Source: an uncultured Bacteroidia bacterium (lineage in GTDB: Bacteria; Bacteroidota; Bacteroidia; Bacteroidales; Prolixibacteraceae). Taken from it: a stretch of DNA of 32,987 bases. The stretch covers positions 1 through 32,987 of the forward strand of contig CAIRSO010000090.1 of NCBI GenBank assembly GCA_903881215.1, written 5' to 3'. The notes beneath the pieces were generated by a model, which saw only the letters and a program-made list of their open reading frames with translations, did not search any database and was not told where the DNA came from. How positions within the stretch are numbered: position 1 is the first letter of the stretch; every line of letters begins with the position of its first letter. Below are positions 9,534-16,230 of the stretch, piece by piece. The translations under genes and the position numbers were made by a program.

Positions 9534-11024
9534 ATGAAAAATATATTTAAAATAATTACACTGGCTGTATTAGTGACGGTCTCTGCAGCATCATGTAATT
9601 TGGACCGTTTCCCCTATGATTCTATCGAGCAGTCACAGTCTTTTCAGACAATAAAGGATGCAACAACCTTGAATACCGGATTGTATGCCATCTTAAGGCA
9701 ACGGCTTTATGGAATTTATATGTTCTCAACAGATGTTCAGGCAGACCTTTTGAATGCCACGCTTGATTACGGTAACAGGAATGGTTCTCCGCATAAATGG
9801 ACTACTTTCCTCGCGGATGATTATACAATCAGGGATACCTGGACCGGCTTTTATTCTGCAATTACCAATGTCAACAACGTTTTGGATAACATTGGTAAAA
9901 TTAAAACAACCAGTACCACCGAGGAGGCTTCCATCGCTTTATACAAAGGAGAAGCTTATTTGATGCGTGCCTTCTATTATCATATGTTGGTCCAAAGATG
10001 GGGCAAAGATTATGAGCCAGGTACTGCAGCCACCGATCTGGGAGTTCCACTTGTATTGGCATTTGACATTACCTTAAGGCCAAAACGCGCAACTGTTGCC
10101 GAAGTTTATACACAAATTCTGGCAGATATCGCACAGGCCAAAACTTTACTGGTTACAGCCGGAGCAAAAAGTTCCATTAAATTGACCAAAGATTGTGTGA
10201 CAGCTCTTGAGGCTCGTGTTCTTCTTTGCATGCACAACTGGACAGGTGCCACGGCTGCTGCAAATTCATTGATTTCTGGAGGAACATATCCACTGGTAAA
10301 TACTGCTGCAAACTTTAAGAAGATGTGGACAGATGATACCTCAACAGAAGTTATCTGTCAGATGTTTATGAGTCAGCCAAGTGAACTTGGAAGCTACATC
10401 AACAACATCTATCTTGGACTCAATGCTGCACTGGCTAAATACGCACCTGATTTTGTTCCTCAGCAATGGGTGGTCGATTTGTATGAAGATGCTGATATCA
10501 GAAAGAGTGTTTATCTGGAGAAAAAACCTTTGTTCATAGGTGGTATTAATTACCCAAATATCTGGTGTGTCAATAAATATCCTGGTAATCCTGTACTCTT
10601 TACTGCTGCGACAACCAATTATCAGCACAAACCAAACCTGTTCCGTGTAGCTGAAATGTATCTGATCAGCGCCGAATCTTCTGCCCAGTCAACTGGTACA
10701 GAATCCGCTGCTTTAGTTACTTTAAATCAACTTAGAGCTGCCCGTGGTTTATCAGCACTGAGTGGATTAACCGGAACCGCTTTGATGAATTCGATTAAGG
10801 ATGAGAGGCTACGTGAATTACTTTGTGAAGGAACTCGTCTTGATGACCTTAAACGCTGGAAAATGGGTGTTACCAGAAAAGCTCCTCAAAATTTGAACCT
10901 GATTACTCCGGGTGCCGATTTTGAACAAAAAACTGTTGCTGCCGGTGATCCTAAGTTTGTATGGGGTATTCCAGCCAACGATATTACCACCAATCCCAAT
11001 TTGGTTCAAAATACAGGTTGGTAG
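9534..11024 (+). CDS. SusD/RagB-family nutrient-binding lipoprotein (second copy)
   Basis: This is the lipoprotein partner of the preceding SusC, 496 residues long. The lipoprotein signal ends SAASC with Cys21 as the lipidation site. SusD-type landmarks are ALYKGEAYLMRAFYYHMLVQ, the AEMYLISAESSAQS helix, LNQLRAARGL, and the conserved ERLRELLCEGTRLDDLKRW segment near the C terminus, ending FVWGIPANDITTNPNL. It is only distantly similar to the first SusD, matching the divergence of the two SusC barrels. It ends 13 bp before the left arm of a shared terminator that separates it from the convergent dnaB gene. Confidence 0.94.
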   Translation: MKNIFKIITLAVLVTVSAASCNLDRFPYDSIEQSQSFQTIKDATTLNTGLYAILRQRLYGIYMFSTDVQADLLNATLDYGNRNGSPHKWTTFLADDYTIRDTWTGFYSAITNVNNVLDNIGKIKTTSTTEEASIALYKGEAYLMRAFYYHMLVQRWGKDYEPGTAATDLGVPLVLAFDITLRPKRATVAEVYTQILADIAQAKTLLVTAGAKSSIKLTKDCVTALEARVLLCMHNWTGATAAANSLISGGTYPLVNTAANFKKMWTDDTSTEVICQMFMSQPSELGSYINNIYLGLNAALAKYAPDFVPQQWVVDLYEDADIRKSVYLEKKPLFIGGINYPNIWCVNKYPGNPVLFTAATTNYQHKPNLFRVAEMYLISAESSAQSTGTESAALVTLNQLRAARGLSALSGLTGTALMNSIKDERLRELLCEGTRLDDLKRWKMGVTRKAPQNLNLITPGADFEQKTVAAGDPKFVWGIPANDITTNPNLVQNTGW

Positions 11025-11037
11025 TGAATGAATTTTT

Positions 11038-11073
11038 AAATAAGAAAAGCCCTTTTCAGGGCTTTTCTTATTT
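11038..11073. terminator. bidirectional terminator between second susD and dnaB
   Basis: A perfect 15-bp inverted repeat (11038-11052 and 11059-11073) surrounds a 6-nt loop. The arms start with A-rich and end with T-rich sequence, so it can serve transcription from both sides. Its right arm overlaps the dnaB stop codon (11072-11074). Confidence 0.88.
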
Positions 11074-12631
11074 AAAATGGTGTCTCATCGGCGAAACTGT
11101 TTCCGGGGCGCCCGAAGTCTGACTTTCCGGGACTGTTCTCCACCGTATTCGGTTCTGCATTCATTTTGGAGTGAAATACATTTTTTGCTTTTGGGCTGTG
11201 CAGATGGTTGAAAGATGGCTCTTCGATGGGTGAGTCCAGATTATTGAACTGCGCCAAATGAGATTTAAACGAGAGATGAAACTCGCCAACAGCACCGTTT
11301 CTGTGCTTGGCGATGATGATCTCGGCAATTCCCTTAAGTGAATTCCCATCCTGATCGTTCATCATACCATAGTATTCGGGTCGGTGAATGAACATGACCA
11401 TGTCGGCATCCTGTTCGATGGCACCTGATTCACGCAAGTCAGATAGCTGAGGCCTTTTCCCTTCGCGTGATTCTACAGAACGGTTCAATTGCGATAATGC
11501 GACAATTGGCACATCGATCTCCTTTGCAATGGCTTTCAGGTTACGGGAGATCATACTTACCTCCTGCTCGCGGTTGCCCCTGATGTCGCCACCTGCAGTC
11601 ATCAGCTGGAGGTAATCCACTACAATAATGCCAATATTATACTGCATCTTCAACCTCCGGCATTTGGCCCTGAATTCGAAAATGGAGAGGGCAGGGGTGT
11701 CGTCGATGTATAACGGTGCCTCTTCGAGATTCTTTAATTTTCTGTTGAAGACTTCCCATTCCCAGTTTTCCAGTCGGCCGCTTTTTATTTTATCCGAACC
11801 CAATTCTGTTTCGGCCGAGATTAACCGGTTGACAAGTTGCAGAGAGGACATCTCCAGCGAGAACACTGCAACAGGAACCTTGTAAATGGCTGCCATGTTC
11901 CTTGCCATTGTTAGCACGAAGGCTGTTTTACCCATGGCAGGCCTGGCTGCAATGATAATAAGATCAGTCTTCTGCCATCCACCGGTGATGCCATCAAGCT
12001 TGTGAAATCCGGAGGCAATTCCGCTTAGCCCATCGGGTTTTTTGGAGTTGATTTCAATTTGCTCAACGGCTCTTTGAAGCAATGGCTTGATGGGCTGGGA
12101 TTCTTTGGTAATGTTGCCTTCAGTCACTCTGAAAAGGGAAGATTCTGCAAAATCGATCAGGTCATTCAGCTCCATGGCATCTTCGTACGATTTGCTTTGA
12201 ATCTCGGAGGAGATCAGAATCAGCTCACGCTGGATAAATTTTTGAGCAATGATGCGGGCATGAAATTCGATATGGGCAGCAGAGGCAACCCTGGATGTAA
12301 GTTGAGTGATGTAAAGAGGTCCACCTACTTCATCCAATTCTCCGCGGTTTTTCAATGCCTGAGTCACAACCAGCAAGTCGATGGGTTTTTCTTTGGATGC
12401 AAGATCTTTGATGGCGTTAAAGATCTTTTTATGCTCCTCCTTGTAGAAACTTTCCGGCCTTAAAATGGACTGAACAGTGTGGAACGCATCTTTCTCCAGC
12501 ATCAGCGCTCCTAGCACCGCCTCTTCTACTTCAATGGCTTGTGGCGGAACTTTTCCGTAATAGGCATTCAGTTGTTCAATTGTGGTGGAAGGCTTGCTCT
12601 TGTTGCGGTAGTTGTTCGGTGTTTCGGCCAT
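11072..12631 (-). CDS. dnaB: replicative DNA helicase DnaB
   Basis: This is the hexameric helicase that unwinds DNA ahead of the replication fork. The 519-residue protein has the N-terminal all-alpha DnaB domain (about 28-130, with QAIEVEEAVLGALML), a linker and a RecA-like motor. Walker A is ARPAMGKTA near 229-237, the SLEMSS motif lies near 258-263, and Walker B is IIVVDYLQLM at 335-344. The later motifs are VPIVALSQLNR and SDLRESGAIEQDADMV. The C-terminal 60 residues are an acidic, low-complexity tail. There is no intein or insertion. The start MAETPNNY is supported by the alignment of the N-terminal domain and by a TAnnTTTG-type element 45 bp upstream. Confidence 0.96.
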   Translation of the reverse strand: MAETPNNYRNKSKPSTTIEQLNAYYGKVPPQAIEVEEAVLGALMLEKDAFHTVQSILRPESFYKEEHKKIFNAIKDLASKEKPIDLLVVTQALKNRGELDEVGGPLYITQLTSRVASAAHIEFHARIIAQKFIQRELILISSEIQSKSYEDAMELNDLIDFAESSLFRVTEGNITKESQPIKPLLQRAVEQIEINSKKPDGLSGIASGFHKLDGITGGWQKTDLIIIAARPAMGKTAFVLTMARNMAAIYKVPVAVFSLEMSSLQLVNRLISAETELGSDKIKSGRLENWEWEVFNRKLKNLEEAPLYIDDTPALSIFEFRAKCRRLKMQYNIGIIVVDYLQLMTAGGDIRGNREQEVSMISRNLKAIAKEIDVPIVALSQLNRSVESREGKRPQLSDLRESGAIEQDADMVMFIHRPEYYGMMNDQDGNSLKGIAEIIIAKHRNGAVGEFHLSFKSHLAQFNNLDSPIEEPSFNHLHSPKAKNVFHSKMNAEPNTVENSPGKSDFGRPGNSFADETPF

Positions 12632-12675
12632 AACGTATTGTAAATCAGATAGCTGTTAATTTGTGATCGCTTCTT

Positions 12676-12683
12676 CAAAGGTA
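12676..12683 (-). promoter_or_regulatory. candidate dnaB promoter -7 element
   Basis: The minus strand reads TACCTTTG, a full match to TAnnTTTG. It sits 45 bp upstream of the dnaB ATG, predicting a start near 12670 and a leader of about 39 nt. No TTTG is found at the expected upstream distance, so only the -7 half is supported. Confidence 0.4.
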
Positions 12684-12858
12684 GTCACAGGAAGGCAAAA
12701 ACCATCATTTATTTTTGCATCCCAATTTTGAAACCAGTTCAGCCTGTATCAGTTTGTTATATACTTACAAACAGTTTTATCAACCAGGATTATTCACTAA
12801 TGTGGAAAATTATTGTAAAAATTTTTTTCCGGCTCTAACTGATGCACCAAAAGTGCCT

Positions 12859-12903
12859 TCCACAAATAACTTCAATAATTATTTAAACTTAAGTTTTTGT
12901 GGA
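12859..12903 (-). terminator. hairpin downstream of ddl, possible terminator
   Basis: TCCACAAATAACTT (12859-12872) pairs with AAGTTTTTGTGGA (12891-12903) with one bulged T and an 18-nt loop. It lies 90 bp past the ddl stop. Only a short T-run follows on the minus strand, so terminator function is uncertain; two of the TCCACA words in this region are its two arms. Confidence 0.35.
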
Positions 12904-12992
12904 TTCTGCCGTGTGTCATATATTCTTAAAATCTCAATTTGAGTCTGATTTTCTCTGTGGAATAATGTGTTATGTTTGGTCAAAACACCTTT

Positions 12993-13970
12993 TCACCTTT
13001 CCACATTGTTTTCGATGATTTCTGTTAACAAATCAGTCAGATTTAGACCTGCTGCTTTAATCTGTTGCGGAATAAAGCTGGTGGCCGTCATTCCGGGTAC
13101 GGTGTTGATTTCCAGAAAATAGAATGTTTGGTCTTTCAGAATGTAATCGACCCGAACGATGCCTTTGCAGCTGCAGAGATCGTATATTTCAGAGGAGAGG
13201 GATTGCACTTTAGATGTAAGTGATGCACTGATTCTGGCAGGAGTAATCTCCTCAGCCATCCCTGGTGTATATTTGGCTTCGTAATCGAAAAACTCATTTT
13301 TGGGAATCACCTCTGTCACCGGAAGGACAATTTTTTTCGCCCCGATTTTTACCACCCCGCATGTAAACTCTTTCCCGTCAATAAACTGTTCGATCAATAC
13401 TTCGGGACTTTCATCGAATGCTTTTGCCACTGCTACAGCCAGTTCAGCCTCCTTTTTTACCTTAGTGACGCCAAAGCTAGATCCTCCTGCACTTGGTTTT
13501 ACGAACAGCGGCAGTCCGAGCTCTCCGATAACTTCAGAAGGATTCCATTTTTCATCCGGCACCAGTCGCAATGATCTGGCCAGCGGGATGCCGTATGACT
13601 GAAGGTATTTGTTGCAGAAATTTTTGTTGAAAGTAAGGGCAGAGGATTGAACACCGCAAGAAGAGTAGGGGATTCCCAGCATCTCAAAGTAGCCTTGAAG
13701 GTTGCCGTCTTCACCCGGAGTGCCGTGAATCATGATGTAGGCATATTCCAGCCGGATTTTTTCTTCATTCCATACAAAGGAAAAATCACTCCGGTTAACG
13801 TTGGCAATCACTGTTTCTCCGTTCAGTACGTTCCATTCGCCATTCCGGATGAAAACCATCCAGGGGGTGAACAACTTAGGATCAATTGCTTGCAGGACAT
13901 TGGCCCCGCTTTTTACAGAGACTACATACTCGGAAGAATCTCCTCCTGTAACGATTGCGATATTTTTCAT
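12993..13970 (-). CDS. ddl: D-alanine--D-alanine ligase
   Basis: This ATP-grasp enzyme joins two D-alanines in the cytoplasm for peptidoglycan precursor synthesis. The 325-residue protein has the usual three-part layout. An N-terminal domain carries HGTPGEDGNLQGYFEMLGIPY (82-102). The central lid has FVKPSAGGSSFGV with the ATP-contacting lysine near 158. The C-terminal domain has the metal-binding EINTVPGMT (from about 287). Immediately upstream on the same strand lie the repeat-flanked remnant, then rluD and a PASTA protein, a gene order common in Bacteroidales. The octamer array starts three bases before its ATG, so it forms the 5' leader if ddl is read from the rluD transcript. No separate promoter is visible. 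Confidence 0.95.
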   Translation of the reverse strand: MKNIAIVTGGDSSEYVVSVKSGANVLQAIDPKLFTPWMVFIRNGEWNVLNGETVIANVNRSDFSFVWNEEKIRLEYAYIMIHGTPGEDGNLQGYFEMLGIPYSSCGVQSSALTFNKNFCNKYLQSYGIPLARSLRLVPDEKWNPSEVIGELGLPLFVKPSAGGSSFGVTKVKKEAELAVAVAKAFDESPEVLIEQFIDGKEFTCGVVKIGAKKIVLPVTEVIPKNEFFDYEAKYTPGMAEEITPARISASLTSKVQSLSSEIYDLCSCKGIVRVDYILKDQTFYFLEINTVPGMTATSFIPQQIKAAGLNLTDLLTEIIENNVER

Positions 13971-13973
13971 AAT

Positions 13974-14101
13974 GTGCTAATATGCTAATGTGCTAATGTG
14001 CTAATGTGCTAATGTGCTAATGTGCTAATGTGCTAATATGCTAATATGCTAATGTGCTAATATGCTAATATGCTAATGTGCTAATATGCTAATATGCTAA
14101 T
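13974..14101. repeat. tandem array of sixteen 8-bp units (RTGCTAAT)
   Basis: Sixteen perfectly phased copies of RTGCTAAT occupy exactly 128 bp with no indels. The only variation is the first base: nine units begin with G (1, 3-8, 11, 14) and seven with A (2, 9, 10, 12, 13, 15, 16). The array runs up to the ddl start codon region. The same unit recurs in inverted orientation at 14264-14287. Confidence 0.97.
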
Positions 14102-14109
14102 TGAAAGAA

Positions 14110-14271
14110 TTAATTTTTGTTCTTTGATGTTGAGATAATGGATGATAATAATCTTTGTTTAACCAGGACATATTTCTTCAGCAGCTCAAGTTGTTCTGAT
14201 AATTCAATTATCGACAAAGCAAATATAAAACTCTTTTCCAGAACAACATTTCGTTTTTCCCCAATTAGCAA
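14110..14271 (-). pseudogene. internally deleted four-helix-bundle (23S rRNA intervening-sequence protein, S23) gene remnant
   Basis: On the minus strand a short frame (TTG 14271 to TAA 14110) reads NVVLEKSFIFALSIIELSEQ and continues with a LELLKKYVLVKQ segment. From family knowledge, this is the characteristic first helix of four-helix-bundle proteins encoded in 23S rRNA intervening sequences and dispersed in Bacteroidota genomes. Full proteins are about 115-125 residues; here about 53 codons remain. The segment after VKQ is not the expected second-helix SGTSIGAN-type motif. It reads LLSSIISTSKNKN and stops, which looks like the family's C-terminal tail. The simplest reading is an internal deletion that joined both ends. 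No ATG is left. The assignment is by eye; the deletion model is inference. Confidence 0.7.
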
Positions 14272-14287
14272 ATTAGCATATTAGCAC
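14264..14287. repeat. three inverted octamer units next to the rluD stop
   Basis: ATTAGCAA, ATTAGCAT and ATTAGCAC are the reverse complement of the RTGCTAAT unit in the array at 13974-14101, with one variant end base. They lie just downstream of rluD and upstream of the four-helix-bundle remnant. Confidence 0.93.
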
Positions 14288-14294
14288 ATTTTTT

Positions 14295-15356
14295 TCATTC
14301 CCGATTGGTTAGATAATTCCGCCACTTCTCAATGCAGGCCTGCATATCTTCGGGTAGCTCAGAATCGAAAATCATCTCCTGATGGGTTGTTGGGTGAATA
14401 AAGCCAAGTGTTTTGGCATGCAAAGCCTGTCGGGGAAGTATGGCAAAGCAGTTCTCCACAAATTGCTTGTATTTGGTGAAGGTTGTGCCTTTGAGGATTT
14501 TGTTTCCTCCGTATACTTCATCGTTAAAGAGTGGATGCCCAATCTCTTTCATATGTACTCTGATCTGGTGTGTCCGGCCTGTTTCCAAAACACATTCTAC
14601 GAGATTGACATATCCAAGCCTTTCCAAAACCCTGTAGTGTGTCACCGCTGGTTTGCCATGGTCGCCGTTGGGATAAACTGTGAATACTTGTCTGTCCCTT
14701 GTGCTGCGTCCAATGTTCCCTTCTATGGTGCCTGAATCAGCGGCCAGATTTCCCCAAACAAGTGCGACATATTGCCTTTGTGTTGTCTTTCTGAAGAATT
14801 GCATGGCCAGATTGAGTTTGGCAAGCTCCGTTTTAGCGACGAGTAGCAACCCGGATGTATTTTTATCGATCCGGTGAACCAGTCCGGGACGTGGATCATC
14901 ACCCCCATACAGCGGAAGTCCCTGGAATCTGAATGCAAGGGCATTGACGAGGGTGCCGGTGTAATTCCCATGACCAGGGTGCACGACCAGACCGGGAGGC
15001 TTGTTGACGATAAGTAGCTCCTCGTCCTCGTAAATGACATTGATGGGAATATCTTCCGGTATTATTTTCGTCTCCCTCCGGGGATAGTCCATTACAACAG
15101 TCACCTCATCACTCGGTTTTACCCTGTAGTTGGATTTGACAGGCTTTCCATTCACCAAAATACTCCCTGCTTCGGCGGCCATTTGTATCCGGTTACGGGA
15201 AGTGCCCAGAATACGGTTGGAAAGGAACTTATCTACCCGCATGAGTCCTTGTCCGGGATCTGCAACAAAGCGGTGGTGTTCGAACTGTCCGGCTAACTCT
15301 TCGTTATCGTCGGCCAGATCAAGGTCATCAAAAATGGATTCTTCGTTTTGTTTCAT
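14295..15356 (-). CDS. rluD: RluA/RluD-family 23S rRNA pseudouridine synthase
   Basis: This enzyme isomerises uridines in RNA, most likely 23S rRNA. The 353-residue protein has an acidic N-terminal extension (to about 30) and an S4 RNA-binding domain (about 38-95, with MRVDKFLSNRI and GSILVNGKPV). The catalytic domain carries the signature HRIDKNTSGLLLV at 161-173, where Asp164 is the expected nucleophile. RTHQIRVHM lies near the C-terminal third. It starts 18 bp after the PASTA gene stop, so they are co-transcribed. The specific RluD name is chosen by size and S4 domain; another RluA-family specificity cannot be excluded. Confidence 0.9.
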   Translation of the reverse strand: MKQNEESIFDDLDLADDNEELAGQFEHHRFVADPGQGLMRVDKFLSNRILGTSRNRIQMAAEAGSILVNGKPVKSNYRVKPSDEVTVVMDYPRRETKIIPEDIPINVIYEDEELLIVNKPPGLVVHPGHGNYTGTLVNALAFRFQGLPLYGGDDPRPGLVHRIDKNTSGLLLVAKTELAKLNLAMQFFRKTTQRQYVALVWGNLAADSGTIEGNIGRSTRDRQVFTVYPNGDHGKPAVTHYRVLERLGYVNLVECVLETGRTHQIRVHMKEIGHPLFNDEVYGGNKILKGTTFTKYKQFVENCFAILPRQALHAKTLGFIHPTTHQEMIFDSELPEDMQACIEKWRNYLTNRE

Positions 15357-15374
15357 GGAACTTTTTGTGCCGGA

Positions 15375-16154
15375 TTATTCCTTTGCACGCAGGGATAGAA
15401 CAAGATTTACGGCACTGCCGGCCGGGATAAATATGGTTGAATCGGCTTGAGGGAATTGGCTGACAACCTTCGCAGTCACTGAATCTGATTGATTTGTTAC
15501 GGAGGCATCATAATTTACAACTCCTGACTGGAGCTGCTTTTCCTGAAGTAATGCCACAACTTCTGCCATCGTCAATCCGGAGAAATCCGGAACAAATGTT
15601 TCGTTGCTACCGCTGTTTTGACCCACGACAAGGTCTATAATTGCTCCGTTGTCTAACCTTGTTCCAGGTGAAACGGGAAATCCAAGATTTTTCTGCTCAA
15701 GCACCAAATCATTAAATTCGGAAGGAATAAAGTCTACCCTTCCAAGAGCAAACCCTTTCGATTCGAGCAATACTCTTGCTTGTCGGAGTGAGATATCAGT
15801 TAGTTTTGGTACTTCGCCCTGCCCAGGAACTGAGGAGACCAAGGTGAGAAAAATCATTCGACCCGACTTTATTTTATGACCGGCTCCAGGATTTTGCATC
15901 AGGATAGTACCTGCTTTTCTGTCGGCTTTGTATACGGAGTCTTCAACTTCAAATCGCAAATGCATTTTTTTTGCAACCTGAGTTGCTTCCTCCATAGTCA
16001 TGCCAGTAAAATCCGGTATGGCCAGACTCTCGCCGCGATGAGTATAGATGGACAAAGAAAGCATGGTAAGCCAGAGCAAAATGAATGTGAGCAGGATTGC
16101 TCCCAAGACATGTTTCCTGAATAATTTGCTGAGGAAGAATTCCTTAAGATGCAT
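15375..16154 (-). CDS. single-pass membrane protein with three PASTA domains
   Basis: The 259-residue protein has a short basic cytoplasmic N terminus, one membrane segment (about 16-36, GAILLTFILLWLTMLSLSI) and three consecutive periplasmic PASTA domains (about 45-107, 113-178 and 187-256). Each domain opens with a VPDFSGLT-type motif, seen here as IPDFTGMT, VPKLTDIS and VPDFSGLT. No kinase domain is attached, unlike the PASTA kinases of Firmicutes. PASTA domains are associated with peptidoglycan or beta-lactam binding, and the neighbouring ddl supports a cell-wall role. It leads the rluD operon. Precise function is unknown. Confidence 0.9.
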   Translation of the reverse strand: MHLKEFFLSKLFRKHVLGAILLTFILLWLTMLSLSIYTHRGESLAIPDFTGMTMEEATQVAKKMHLRFEVEDSVYKADRKAGTILMQNPGAGHKIKSGRMIFLTLVSSVPGQGEVPKLTDISLRQARVLLESKGFALGRVDFIPSEFNDLVLEQKNLGFPVSPGTRLDNGAIIDLVVGQNSGSNETFVPDFSGLTMAEVVALLQEKQLQSGVVNYDASVTNQSDSVTAKVVSQFPQADSTIFIPAGSAVNLVLSLRAKE

Positions 16155-16206
16155 GGGAAAGCGATTAAAATGACGTTGTAAATTTAGGAAATATTTTTAG
16201 GAAGTG

Positions 16207-16230
16207 ACTTTAGCTCACTTTAGGCACTTT
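16207..16230. repeat. short CACTTTAG-type repeat at the mqnE stop codon
   Basis: The plus strand reads ACTTTAGCTC, ACTTTAGGC, ACTTT. On the minus strand the mqnE stop is inside AAAGTGCCTAA (16220-16230). The same 11-mer occurs at 24676-24686 and, in reverse orientation with one flanking change, at the stop codon of the 24.7-kb glycosyltransferase gene. Confidence 0.7.

Larger units (their letters stand above)
12632..12992. other. 361-bp AT-rich intergenic region between dnaB and ddl
   Basis: No convincing gene is present; an open frame at 12715-12942 has no family resemblance or supported start. The region holds a possible dnaB promoter (12676-12683), a hairpin (12859-12903), and an excess of TGTGGA/TCCACA words. 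These lie at 12801, 12859, 12898 and 12956, with another at 13000 inside the end of ddl, and an adjacent TTATTCACT lies at 12790-12798. Long A/T stretches lie between them. Confidence 0.6.
14078..14287. repeat. 25-bp terminal inverted repeats enclosing about 160 bp
   Basis: The last three octamers plus one base (14078-14102) are the reverse complement of 14263-14287 at 24 of 25 positions. The 160 bp between them (14103-14262) contain the four-helix-bundle remnant. A transcript of either strand would fold into a long stem with the remnant in the loop. Confidence 0.9.
13971..14294. other. 324-bp interval between rluD and ddl, filled by a repeat-bounded element
   Basis: Nearly the whole interval is accounted for by an octamer array (13974-14101), a broken four-helix-bundle gene (14110-14271) and inverted octamer copies (14264-14287). 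Only 7 bp separate the last octamer from the rluD stop codon. Confidence 0.85.

Noticed and set aside
11072-12631. Intein or insertion in DnaB
   Set aside because: DnaB is a frequent intein host, but the Walker A region and all later motifs are continuous and the length is normal.
12715-12942. 75-codon open frame between dnaB and ddl
   Set aside because: AT-rich intergenic sequence with no family resemblance or plausible start context, and it covers the hairpin and TCCACA cluster.
13974-14101. Possible CRISPR array
   Set aside because: The repeats are 8 bp, contiguous and without spacers, and no cas genes are present.
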